Below are positions 33,003-40,977 of a DNA stretch of 64,000 nt, piece after piece. The stretch comes from Streptomyces griseus (GTDB lineage Bacteria > Actinomycetota > Actinomycetes > Streptomycetales > Streptomycetaceae), in NCBI RefSeq assembly GCF_900460065.1, contig NZ_UAVD01000038.1, positions 124,001 to 188,000 of the forward strand, in the 5' to 3' direction. Below the pieces are notes generated by a model. The model was not told the DNA's origin, did no database searches, and saw only the letters and a list, made by a program, of their open reading frames with translations. Every line of letters begins with the position of its first letter. Position 1 is the first letter of the stretch. The translations under genes were made by a program, and so were the position numbers.

Positions 33003-33818
33003 TCAGGCGGTCGAGGCGGTCTCCGTCGCCCTGTGCGCCTCGTTGAGGGCTTGGTGTCTGAGGTTGCCGCCGAACAGCTGGAAGGTGGCGGCGGTCAGGA
33101 CGTCGTCCTTGCGGATGGTCCGCCGGTCTCCTCCGCGAGCGGACGGGGGCCGGGGAGGATCCATGAGGGGCGGGGGCGGGGCCGGTTCGCCCGACGCCAC
33201 CAGGGTGACCGTACCGAAACGGGTTGGCGCGCTCTCGCGGGCGGCTCTGGTCGCGTCCCGGGCGAGGTCCGTCAGGAACGTGCTCGCTATGCCGTCCAGG
33301 TCGCGCAGCAGCACGGGGGCGGCCGTCGCACCCCGGCTGCGCAGGATTCTCCTCACCCCGGACTCGAATCTGTGGGCGCCGGCCAAGGGGCTCGGTTTGC
33401 GTGATCTGCTGCGCTCGGGAGACGTCACCGGGGCGCCGTCGGCGTCGTACGGGCCACCGGTCAGGCCTCGGAACGTCGGGCTGTGGTCGTACCACCCGAT
33501 CCCCACCTCGAGTTCGACGTTCCGGTCGAGCGCCGCGAGGAGGTCCCGGGGGAGCAGCTTCTTCCGTGCTTCGTGGGCCGCCGATCTCCTCGCGCCGTCG
33601 ATGATCTCGGTCAGGACCGTTCGCGTCACCGACGCGGCGGCCTGTGCCGCCGGCCTGGAGAGGTGCATCGAGGTCACCTCCTTGAAGACCGCTCTGACGA
33701 GAGAGAGCTTGAACGGTGGGACATCCAGGGCCGGGGGCGTTTCGGTGCCGGTGCGTCCGGTGCGTCCGGTGCGTCCGGTGCGTCCGGTGAGTCCGGGGCG
33801 GGTGCGGCGTGCGGTCAT
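33003..33818 (-). CDS. Histone-fold doublet protein (H2A-like plus H2B-like)
   Basis: A 271-aa protein. Residues 1-30 form a basic repetitive tail (TGRTGRTGRTGRTG). A first histone fold covers about 35-108: helix VRAVFKEVT, long helix with VTRTVLTEIIDGARRSAAHE, then KKLLPRDLLAALDRNVEL, which lines up with the H2A segment TRIIPRHLQLAIRNDEEL. After an acidic/basic linker, a second fold starts HRFESGVRRILRSRG and LRDLDGIASTFLTDLARDAT (about 149-195). It resumes after a Pro-rich insertion with RRTIRKDDVLTAATFQLF and GGNLRHQALNEAHRATE (about 232-265), lining up with H2B [20 protein letters not shown] and AKHAVSEGTKAV. This makes an in-line H2A-H2B pair, presumably DNA-binding. ATG at 33818; an AGGA lies rather far upstream. 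The upstream same-strand gene is 57 nt away. Confidence 0.75.
   Translation of the reverse strand: MTARRTRPGLTGRTGRTGRTGRTGTETPPALDVPPFKLSLVRAVFKEVTSMHLSRPAAQAAASVTRTVLTEIIDGARRSAAHEARKKLLPRDLLAALDRNVELEVGIGWYDHSPTFRGLTGGPYDADGAPVTSPERSRSRKPSPLAGAHRFESGVRRILRSRGATAAPVLLRDLDGIASTFLTDLARDATRAARESAPTRFGTVTLVASGEPAPPPPLMDPPRPPSARGGDRRTIRKDDVLTAATFQLFGGNLRHQALNEAHRATETASTA
33750..33794. repeat. 9-nt tandem repeat encoding the histone-like tail
   Basis: Four exact copies of GGTGCGTCC from 33750 plus a fifth with one change (GGTGAGTCC) encode the repeated Gly-Arg-Thr units of the N-terminal tail. Such an exact repeat is prone to copy-number change between strains. Confidence 0.85.
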
Positions 33819-33874
33819 GGGAGGGAACGCTTCCTGCTGTCGGAGTGGCGCGGTTCGTCGGAGGGCGGGCCTCG

Positions 33875-34912
33875 TCACTCGGGGGGCGCTCCCTTCTCCC
33901 ATCCTCCGTCGAGGGGTTCCGCAGGTCTTTCGCCCGGCTCGTCCGTGAAGCCGCCGGCGATGATGGCCGTCGCGTCGACCGCTGTTCCGGCTCGGCCCCA
34001 GGCGGAGTCCTCGAGCAGCACGGTTCGTTCGCCGAGGAGCCGGGAGGTCTCCCGGTCGAAGATCCACTCGGTTCGCTCCCCGTCGTGCGCGCGGGCCACG
34101 GCGACACCCCGACGGCCTGCGGCGTCCACGGAGCTCGGGACCACGACGACGCCGGGAATCCGTGCTGCCGCGCGGTAGAGGGTCGCTGTCACCTGCGGTG
34201 GCGCCACCGAAACGCGCAGCAGGTCGCCGATGATGACGAAGGCCTCCTGGTCCGGACCGGTGGTGGAGCCGGAGCCCTCCCCGTGGTTGAGCTTCGCCTC
34301 ACGGTAGATGGCCGCGAGGACTTCCCCGGGGTCGGCCGGAAGCCCGGCGAGGAAGCGGTAGGTCGGTGAGCTGAAGCTGCCCTTCCCCGGGGCTTCCAGC
34401 AGTGTCCCGGGGGCGCCTCTGTCCCGTTGCAGCGTACGGCTGCTGCCGTCCACGGAGGTCCACTGTTCGTAGCTCTCGTCCTCCCTAGTCCGTTTCATCC
34501 CCCCGGTCGGGGTCTCCGACAGCGAGGTGGTGTGGCCGGTGACCTTGACGTACGCGAACTGGCTGTCGCGCGGGGAGTGGGCGGGCCCTGCGGCGGCCAC
34601 GCGTGCCGCACGGTCCAGGAGCCGTACCGACGCGCGCGAAGCGGGCTCGGAGCCCGGCGCCGGGGGAGCGGCGGAGTCCAGGAGCACCACCGTGACGGTC
34701 GCGATGGAGGCGACCGCCGCGGTGGCCAGGGCGACGGCGGCCCGTCGTCTCGTACGAGCCCTCCGGTGCCCGTCCGGACCTGTGCGGTCGATCTCCGCGA
34801 GGAGGATCCGCCGGTGCAGCTCAACCACCCCGGGGCGGGGCCGGGGGGAGGAGGGCGGCGGGAACTCCTTCCGGGTCTCGGTCAGTTCCGCGCCTTCGCG
34901 GGGGTCCGTCAT
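33875..34912 (-). CDS. CU044_5270 family protein
   Basis: A 345-aa membrane-anchored protein of the actinobacterial CU044_5270 family, function unknown. A cytosolic N-terminus of about 57 residues with a basic RRARTRRRAA stretch precedes one transmembrane helix (VALATAAVASIATVTVVLLD). The rest is an extracytoplasmic domain with FAYVKVTGHTTSLSE, YEQWTSVDGSSRTLQRD, YREAKLNHGEGSG and EWIFDRETSRLLGERTVLL. It overlaps the sigma factor gene by 4 nt (ATGA). Members usually sit beside an ECF sigma factor and may act as its membrane regulator or sensor. Confidence 0.85.
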   Translation of the reverse strand: MTDPREGAELTETRKEFPPPSSPRPRPGVVELHRRILLAEIDRTGPDGHRRARTRRRAAVALATAAVASIATVTVVLLDSAAPPAPGSEPASRASVRLLDRAARVAAAGPAHSPRDSQFAYVKVTGHTTSLSETPTGGMKRTREDESYEQWTSVDGSSRTLQRDRGAPGTLLEAPGKGSFSSPTYRFLAGLPADPGEVLAAIYREAKLNHGEGSGSTTGPDQEAFVIIGDLLRVSVAPPQVTATLYRAAARIPGVVVVPSSVDAAGRRGVAVARAHDGERTEWIFDRETSRLLGERTVLLEDSAWGRAGTAVDATAIIAGGFTDEPGERPAEPLDGGWEKGAPPE

Positions 34913-35556
34913 GTGTTCCTCCGGTATGCGTCCGCGACCTCGGGTGCGGGGCCTCGTGTGCCGCGCCGGTTGCCGGGCTCGGCGATCGGGGCGGCGGTGA
35001 CGTCCGCCCGTAACTCGGCCTCCACCAAACGGCGCAGCTTCGTCCGGGCGCGCGAGAGGCGTGATCGCACCGTTCCCGTCGGCAACCCGAGCGCTTCGGC
35101 GGTCGCCGCGTAGCTCAGGCCGGACCAGACGACGAGGGTGAAGACCTCGCGCTCGCTGCGCTTGAGGCGGCTCAGCGCCTTCGCCGTCGCTGCCAGGCGT
35201 TGCGCGTCGGCGAGCTGACCGACGACCTCGTCGGCGAAGTCCTGCGCGTCCTCGGACGCCGGCAGCCGGGCCATGGCCCGGCTGTGCCGCCGGGCCGTCC
35301 TCGCCGAGTTCCGGAGCACGTTGGTGGCGATGCCCAGTAACCAGGCCCGAACGTTGCCCACATCGCCGTGGAGCTTGTGGCGCAGCCGCCAGGCTTCGAG
35401 GAAGGTCAGGGACATCACGTCCTCGGCGGCGGCCCAGTCACCCGTACTCCGGATCGCGTGCGCGTACACCACGCGCGCATGCTGATCGAAGATCTCGGCG
35501 AACGCCTCGCGCTCGCCGGATCGAATCCGCTCGTTCAGTGAAGACTTCACACCCAT
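34909..35556 (-). CDS. ECF RNA polymerase sigma factor
   Basis: A 215-aa sigma-70 family member. Region 2 spans about 8-85 (EAFAEIFDQHARVVYAHAIR, AEDVMSLTFLEAWR). Region 4 spans about 120-180 (LSRLKRSEREVFTLVVWSGL, SYAATAEALGLPTGTVRSRL). An extra C-terminal tail of about 30 residues follows. Together with the CU044_5270 gene it forms a common actinobacterial sigma/regulator pair of unknown signal. The histone-fold gene follows the pair on the same strand with a 57-nt gap and could be in the same transcript. Confidence 0.92.
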   Translation of the reverse strand: MGVKSSLNERIRSGEREAFAEIFDQHARVVYAHAIRSTGDWAAAEDVMSLTFLEAWRLRHKLHGDVGNVRAWLLGIATNVLRNSARTARRHSRAMARLPASEDAQDFADEVVGQLADAQRLAATAKALSRLKRSEREVFTLVVWSGLSYAATAEALGLPTGTVRSRLSRARTKLRRLVEAELRADVTAAPIAEPGNRRGTRGPAPEVADAYRRNT

Positions 35557-35667
35557 GAATGTCCGCGCGGCCCGCTCGGTTCCCGTCCAGCGGCATCCGC
35601 GACCGCCCGCCCGACGGCGTGCCGACCGCTTCGGCCGGATGAGGCGGTGCTGCCCGCTTCCGACGGA

Positions 35668-36321
35668 TCAGGCGGTGCCGCCCGCGCCCCGGTCCGCCCG
35701 GTACGCGCGGAGGAACGTCCGCACTCCCTCGACGACGAGCGGGCGTACGCGGGGGTCCTGCGCGGCGTTCGCGGAGCCGAGGCGGTCCAGTGCCACGCCG
35801 AAGGTCAGTGCCAGGAACTGGTCGGCGGCCAGCCGGGCGTCGGGGACGTCGAGCAGCCCGGCCTCGGCGAAGGCCGCGAACCGCTCGGCGATCGCCTCGT
35901 CGGGGGTGTCCGCCATGGGGTTGTAGTCCTGCTGCGGCAGATGGCCGGACTCCGTCCGGACCAGGCGTTGCAGGGTCGTGTACTCCGCCGAGCCGAGCAT
36001 GTCCGTCGCGATGCGCATCGCGAACGCGACCAGGCCGTCCTCCAGTTCGGCGGCTCCGGCCGGTTCCGGGAGGGTGTCGTCGAGGGTGCGCCGGACCGTG
36101 GTGACCAGCGACTGGCCGACCGAGTCGACGACCGCCCGCAGCAGGGTGCGCTTGTCGCCGAAGTAGTCGTAGACCGTCCGCTTGGACACCTCCGCCCGGG
36201 CGGCGACCGCGTCGACGCTGGAGCGGTCGAAGCCGTCGGCGAGGAACAGTTCCCGGGCCGCCGTGAGGATGGCGGCCCGCTTCCGTGTGGACCCCTCGCG
36301 CAGGGTCTTGGTGGTCGGCAT
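35668..36321 (-). CDS. TetR family transcriptional regulator
   Basis: A 217-aa repressor-type regulator. The N-terminal helix-turn-helix occupies about 13-60 (AAILTAARELFLADGFDRSS, VDAVAARAEVSKRTVYDYFG). The rest is the all-helical ligand domain. It is divergent from an MFS exporter and FAD monooxygenase operon, with a clear palindrome at 36340-36362 between the two starts. It presumably represses its own gene and the operon until a small molecule, perhaps a drug, binds. Ligand unknown. Confidence 0.92.
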   Translation of the reverse strand: MPTTKTLREGSTRKRAAILTAARELFLADGFDRSSVDAVAARAEVSKRTVYDYFGDKRTLLRAVVDSVGQSLVTTVRRTLDDTLPEPAGAAELEDGLVAFAMRIATDMLGSAEYTTLQRLVRTESGHLPQQDYNPMADTPDEAIAERFAAFAEAGLLDVPDARLAADQFLALTFGVALDRLGSANAAQDPRVRPLVVEGVRTFLRAYRADRGAGGTA

Positions 36322-36339
36322 GGGCTCATCGTAACCGTT

Positions 36340-36362
36340 CTACACTGCACGGTGTAGTGTAG
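36340..36362. promoter_or_regulatory. TetR operator palindrome
   Basis: CTACACT at 36340-36346 and AGTGTAG at 36356-36362 form an inverted repeat spaced by 9 nt, centred between the divergent tetR and MFS genes, 19 nt from the tetR start. Confidence 0.75.
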
Positions 36363-36442
36363 TTGCGGTCCGGTGGGCGCCGTGCGCGTTCCTCCGTGCG
36401 CGGTCGGCACCGTTCCGCCGGGCCGTGACGGAAAGGACCTCC

Positions 36443-37840
36443 ATGACCACGACCTCGGCCCCTCCGCTCCGTATCGGGAGGGGCGCCGTCCGGGCCCTCG
36501 GCTTCCTGGCGCTGGCCACCGGCGCGCTGGAATCGGTGGTGACGCCGACGCTCCCGCTGCTGCGGCGCGAGTTGGGCATGAGCCACGCCGAAGGGGCGCT
36601 GCTCAGCATCGTGCTCCTCGTCACCGGTGCGCTGATCACGCCGGTGGCGGGGAAGTTAGGCGACCGCTACGGCGGGAAACGGGTCCTCGTCCGGCTGATG
36701 GCGGTGGTCTGCGCGGGGGGTCTGGTCTCCGCCCTGGCGCCGAACCTGCCGGTGCTGCTGCTCGGCCAGATACTCCAGGGAGCGATGGTGGGCGCGCTGC
36801 CCCTGTCGTTCATCCTGGTGCGCGAACACCTGCCCGAGGGCCGGTCCAAGGTGGCCATCGGGGTGGTCAGCGGGCTGTTCGTGGCCGGCACGATGGCGGG
36901 GACGCTGGCGGCCGGACCGGTGGCCGAAGGGCTGTCCCGGCACTGGATGTTCGCGCTGCCGACGTTCGCGGTCATCGGGGCCACCGCGCTGGTGCGCCGG
37001 CTGATGCCCGAGGATCCGCCGCGCCGGTCGGGCGGCGCCGGGATCGACCGGCCGGGCCTGGTCCTGCTGGGGGCAACGCTCGTCACGCTGATGCTCGTCC
37101 TGGCGCTGGCGCCCGAGATCCTCGCGCGGCCCCTCGTACTCCTCGCCCTCCTGGCGCTGCTCGCCTGCCTCGCGAGCGGATGGGTGGCCGTCGAACGTCG
37201 CGCCGCTTCGCCCGTGGTCGATCTGCGCATGGTGGCGCGGCCCGAGGTGTGGAAGGCGTGCGTGCTGACGTTCACGATCTGCGTCGGTACGTCGGTGGCG
37301 GCCTACCTCGTCCCGGCGCTGTTCGCGGTGGACGCCGACGCGTACGGGTTCGGGGCCGGCGCGACGCACATCGGCCTCTTCCTGCTGCCCGGGGCCGTGG
37401 CCGCCTCGCTGGCCGGGCCGCTCGGCGGCTTCGGGGTGCGGAGGTTCGGTTCGCGGGCCGTGGTCACCGCCGGGATCCTCATCATGGCCGTCGGCCTGTT
37501 CGGCCTGGCGGCCGTGCACACCGAGGTCTGGCACCTCGTCGTCGGCAAGACGCTGATCGCGCTGGCCAACGGGCTCTGCGTCACCGCGACGGTGACCGGT
37601 ACCGCCACCTCCGTCGACCGCGGTGACACCGGCATCGCCACCGGTCTGGTCCTGGTCACGCGCGTGATCGGCTTCGCCGTGGGGGTCCAGATCAGCGGCG
37701 CGATCCTCACCGCCGGAACCCCCGCCGGGTCCGACCTCCCGGCCGAATCGGCCTACGTCTTCGGCTTCGTCCTGGCCGGAGCCGTCACCGTGCTGTCCCT
37801 GCTCGTCGTCCGCACCCTGAACAAAGGAGTCAAGGAATGA
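36443..37840 (+). CDS. MFS transporter
   Basis: A 465-aa major facilitator protein, drug:H+ antiporter-like with about 14 hydrophobic segments. Motif A is GKLGDRYGGKRVLV near residue 73 and an antiporter-type motif lies in VVSGLFVAGTMAGTLAAGPV. ATG at 36443 follows GAAAGGA at 6 nt; an in-frame GTG 18 nt upstream lacks such a site. It overlaps the monooxygenase gene by 4 nt. Coexpression of an exporter and a flavin monooxygenase under TetR control suggests drug efflux plus inactivation or an oxidative detoxification pair. Confidence 0.9.
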   Translation: MTTTSAPPLRIGRGAVRALGFLALATGALESVVTPTLPLLRRELGMSHAEGALLSIVLLVTGALITPVAGKLGDRYGGKRVLVRLMAVVCAGGLVSALAPNLPVLLLGQILQGAMVGALPLSFILVREHLPEGRSKVAIGVVSGLFVAGTMAGTLAAGPVAEGLSRHWMFALPTFAVIGATALVRRLMPEDPPRRSGGAGIDRPGLVLLGATLVTLMLVLALAPEILARPLVLLALLALLACLASGWVAVERRAASPVVDLRMVARPEVWKACVLTFTICVGTSVAAYLVPALFAVDADAYGFGAGATHIGLFLLPGAVAASLAGPLGGFGVRRFGSRAVVTAGILIMAVGLFGLAAVHTEVWHLVVGKTLIALANGLCVTATVTGTATSVDRGDTGIATGLVLVTRVIGFAVGVQISGAILTAGTPAGSDLPAESAYVFGFVLAGAVTVLSLLVVRTLNKGVKE

Positions 37841-39063
37841 CCCGTCACGACACAACGGTGACCGGGCCCGCCGCACCCGGGCGCACGGTCCTGGTTTCGG
37901 GGGCCGGTATCGCGGGGCCCGCCCTCGCGTACTGGCTGAACCGCCACGGATTCGCGGTCACGGTGGTCGAGAAGGCGGGCGCGGTCCGCGACGGCGGCTA
38001 TCCCGTCGACGTGCGCGGCACCGCGCTCGACGTCGTCCGGCGGATGGGGCTCCTGCCGCGGCTGCGGGACGCGCACGTCGATCTGCGCCGGCTGACCTTC
38101 CTCGACGAGGACGGCTCCCACGTGGCATCGGTCGACCCGCACGCCGTCACCGGCGGGGTCGCGGGAAGGGACCTGGAGGTGCGCCGCGGGGTGTTGGCCG
38201 ACGCCCTCCACGAGGCCGTCCGGGACGAGGTGGAGTTCCTGTTCGACGACTCCGTCGACACCCTCGACCAGCACCGCGGCGGCGTCGACGTCACCTTCCG
38301 CGGGGGAGGTGTCCGTACGTTCGACCTCGTGGTGGGGGCGGACGGACTGCACTCGCGCACCCGCGCGCTCCTGTTCGGGCCCGAGGAGCGTTTCCACCGC
38401 TATCTCGGCCACTGCTTCGCCGGGTTCACCCTGCGCAACACCTTCGGGCTCGTCCGCGAGACCGCGATGTGGAACGCCCCGGGCCGGGCCGCCGTGCTGT
38501 ACGCCGTGGGCGACGACAGCGATGTGCACGGCTTCCTCACCTTCGCCCGCGCGGAACCGCCGCTCGACGCGTTCCGTGACCCGACGGCCCAACGGGACCT
38601 GGTCGCCGAGGTCTTCGTCGGCGCGGGCTGGGAGGTCCCGGGCATGCTCGCCGCGCTGCGCGAAGCGGACGACCTGTTCTTCGACGTGGTCAGCCAGATC
38701 CGCATGCCCCGCTGGTCCGGCGGCAGGGTCGCGCTGGTGGGCGACGCCGCGTACGCGCCCTCCTTCCTCACCGGCCAGGGCTCCAGCCTCGCCCTGGTCG
38801 GCGCGTACATGCTCGCCGGTTCCCTGGCGGCCGAACGCGACCACACCGCGGGCTTCGCCGCCTACGAGCGCGACACCCGTGCGTTCGTGACCCTGAACCA
38901 GGATCAGGTCGGCGAGGGCGACGCCACCCTCTTCCCGACCACCGCCCGGGGGCTGGAGCGGCGCAACGCCCTGCTGCGCGGACTGGGCGCCCTGCCGCCC
39001 CCGGCGGAGGGGCGGCCGGCCCACGAGGCGCTGGTGCTGCCGGAGTTCAGGATCCCGCGGTGA
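37837..39063 (+). CDS. FAD-dependent monooxygenase (TetX/PHBH-like)
   Basis: A 408-aa group A flavoprotein monooxygenase. FAD-binding GxGxxG in VSGAGIAGPALAYWLNRHG near residue 19, the ribose-binding Glu in VTVVEKAG, the DG motif in VVGADGLHSRTR near 166, and GDAAYAPSFLTGQGSSLALV near 305. The sequence resembles the tetracycline-destructase and related drug-modifying group, but substrate cannot be read from motifs. Start overlaps the MFS stop (ATGA). Its 3' end overlaps the convergent aldehyde dehydrogenase gene by 17 nt. Confidence 0.88.
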   Translation: MTRHDTTVTGPAAPGRTVLVSGAGIAGPALAYWLNRHGFAVTVVEKAGAVRDGGYPVDVRGTALDVVRRMGLLPRLRDAHVDLRRLTFLDEDGSHVASVDPHAVTGGVAGRDLEVRRGVLADALHEAVRDEVEFLFDDSVDTLDQHRGGVDVTFRGGGVRTFDLVVGADGLHSRTRALLFGPEERFHRYLGHCFAGFTLRNTFGLVRETAMWNAPGRAAVLYAVGDDSDVHGFLTFARAEPPLDAFRDPTAQRDLVAEVFVGAGWEVPGMLAALREADDLFFDVVSQIRMPRWSGGRVALVGDAAYAPSFLTGQGSSLALVGAYMLAGSLAAERDHTAGFAAYERDTRAFVTLNQDQVGEGDATLFPTTARGLERRNALLRGLGALPPPAEGRPAHEALVLPEFRIPR

Positions 39064-40831
39064 GCACCGCCCCCGTCTGCCGGGGAACCCCCAGCGGGTT
39101 GCCGTCGCGCAGTTCGGAGGGCAGGAGGGCATCGGGGAAGGACTGGTAGCAGACCGGGCGCAGCCAGCGCTCGACGGCGAGGGTGCCGACGCTCGTCGCT
39201 CCGGGCGAACTCGTCGCCGGCCACGGCCCCCCGTGCACCATCGCGTGGCAGACCTCGACGCCGGTGGGCCAGCCGCCCCACAGGACGCGGCCCGCCCGCT
39301 CCTCCAGCACCGGCAGCAGTTCGAGGGCCGTCGGACGGTCGGCGTCCGTCGCGTGCAGGGTGGCCGTCAGCTGGCCTTCCAACTCCACGAGGAGGCGCAG
39401 GAGTTCGTTCGTGTCCGACCAGCGCACGACGAGCCCCGCCGCGCCGAATACCTCGCCGGAGAGATCTTCGTGCGCGGTGTACGTGGCCGCGTCGCAGGCC
39501 AGGACGACGGGGGCCGGTGCGTACGGGCCGGCCCCGGCCGCGCCCCGGGCCACCTCCCGTACGCCGGGGACGCCCTCCCACCGCCGTACGCCCTCGGTGT
39601 ACGCCCGGGCGATGTCGGGGGTCAGCATGACCTGGCCCGCCGCGGCCTTCACGGCCCGGGCCGCGGCGGAGAGGAAGGCGTCGCCCGCAGGTCCGGCCGG
39701 CAGCAGCAGGAGGCCGGGGTTCGTGCAGAACTGCCCCGCGCCGGCCGTCAGCGACGCCACATACGCGTCGGCCGCGGCCTCCGGTTCGGCGAGGGCCCCG
39801 TCGAGCATGATCACGGGATTGACCGCGGACATCTCGGCGTGGACCGGCACGGGCACCGGGCGCGCCCGGCCGGCGGCGATCAGCGCCAGCCCGCCGGGCC
39901 GGGAGCCCGTGAACCCCACCGCGGCGATCCGCGGGTCGCCGACCAGGGCGAGCCCGACGTCGTGGCCCCGGCCCACCAGCAGGGAGAACACGCCGGCCGG
40001 CATGCCGGTGCGCGCGGCGGCGGCCGAGACGGCGCGGGCCACCGCCTCCCCGGTGCCCGGGTGCGCGGGGTGCGCCTTGACCACCACGGGGCAGCCGGCG
40101 GCGAGCGCGGACGCGGTGTCACCGCCCGCGACCGAGAACGCCAGCGGGAAGTTGCTCGCCCCGAACACGGCCACCGGGCCGAGCGGGACCCGCCGGAGCC
40201 GTACGTCCGTGCCCGAGGGGCCGGAGTCGATGCGGGCACCGAGGGCGCTCCCACTCCTGACGAGGTCGGCGAAGAGGCGCAACTGCCCGCAGGTGCGGGT
40301 CCGTTCGCCCGTCAGCCGGGTCGGCGGGAGCCCGGTCTCCCGGGCGGCGAGTGCCGTCAGGACGTCACCGAGGGCCTCGATCTCCTCCGCGCAGGCGTCG
40401 AGGAACGCCGCCCGCCGCTCGGGCGGCAGGGCGCGGAAGGCGCGGGCGTCCGCCGCTGCGAGCCGGGCCGCCTCGGCGACCTGCTCCGTCGAGGCGTCCC
40501 GGCGCGGGGGGCCGAACGGTTCGCCGGTCGCGGCGGCGACCGCGTACCAGGCGTCCCCGGTGCCGGGGACCTCGCGACCGGCCAGGAGCGAGTGGCCGGT
40601 CAGGGGCAGAGGCTCGGTCGGGGGCGGGGGCCCGGTCAGGGGCGCATGCCCGGGCGGGGGTGCGTTCCCGGGCGGGGGTGCGTCCCCGGTGAGGGGGGCG
40701 GTGCCTGCCGGGGGTGCGTGGCCGGGCAACGGTGCTTTCCCGGTCGGGGGTTCGTGTCCGGTCAGGGGCGCGGGGGCGGGCCGGTCCGGGTGCGGGTCCC
40801 CGGGCAGGGGCGGGTTCTCGGTCGGGTTCAC
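39047..40831 (-). CDS. Aldehyde dehydrogenase, likely 2-ketoglutarate semialdehyde dehydrogenase
   Basis: A 594-aa NAD(P)-dependent enzyme. The ALDH body carries FGASNFPLAFSVAGGDTASA near 230, the EMSAVNPVIM segment with the conserved Glu near 340, and catalytic Cys in AGAGQFCTNPGLLLL near 375. It resembles the 2,5-dioxovalerate dehydrogenase branch, which oxidises the end product of hydroxyproline breakdown to 2-oxoglutarate. Odd feature: residues 1-75 are a degenerate repeat of PLTGHAPP/PPGNAPP units, with no internal Met, so the extension (family size about 520) seems to be translated from the GTG. It is divergent from the hydroxyproline operon with an operator-like site between. Confidence 0.87.
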   Translation of the reverse strand: MNPTENPPLPGDPHPDRPAPAPLTGHEPPTGKAPLPGHAPPAGTAPLTGDAPPPGNAPPPGHAPLTGPPPPTEPLPLTGHSLLAGREVPGTGDAWYAVAAATGEPFGPPRRDASTEQVAEAARLAAADARAFRALPPERRAAFLDACAEEIEALGDVLTALAARETGLPPTRLTGERTRTCGQLRLFADLVRSGSALGARIDSGPSGTDVRLRRVPLGPVAVFGASNFPLAFSVAGGDTASALAAGCPVVVKAHPAHPGTGEAVARAVSAAAARTGMPAGVFSLLVGRGHDVGLALVGDPRIAAVGFTGSRPGGLALIAAGRARPVPVPVHAEMSAVNPVIMLDGALAEPEAAADAYVASLTAGAGQFCTNPGLLLLPAGPAGDAFLSAAARAVKAAAGQVMLTPDIARAYTEGVRRWEGVPGVREVARGAAGAGPYAPAPVVLACDAATYTAHEDLSGEVFGAAGLVVRWSDTNELLRLLVELEGQLTATLHATDADRPTALELLPVLEERAGRVLWGGWPTGVEVCHAMVHGGPWPATSSPGATSVGTLAVERWLRPVCYQSFPDALLPSELRDGNPLGVPRQTGAVLTAGS

Positions 40832-40951
40832 AGCGATGCGTCTCCCTGTGCGCGCCGGTGGGCGGCGTGCCGTCGTCGGGTGCCCGGCTGAAAGTCACCG
40901 GGGCGGTGGCGTTGTCCTCGGGTCGTCCGGATGTATAGCCTAAGCAATGGC

Positions 40952-40965
40952 ATGTGACATTGCAC
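40952..40965. promoter_or_regulatory. Shared GntR-type operator, hydroxyproline operon promoter
   Basis: ATGTGACATTGCAC, the exact reverse complement of GTGCAATGTCACAT, lies 13 nt before the hydroxyproline dehydrogenase start and in the divergent gap with the aldehyde dehydrogenase gene. Near-copies occur at 48683-48711, 50379-50392 and 56651-56656. Confidence 0.65.
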
Positions 40966-40977
40966 TAAGGAGCGGCC

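Noticed and set aside
33043..33948. Plus-strand frame opposite the histone-like gene
   Set aside because: Arg/Ser-rich shadow composition without domains, while the minus frame has clear histone-fold matches and an ATG start.
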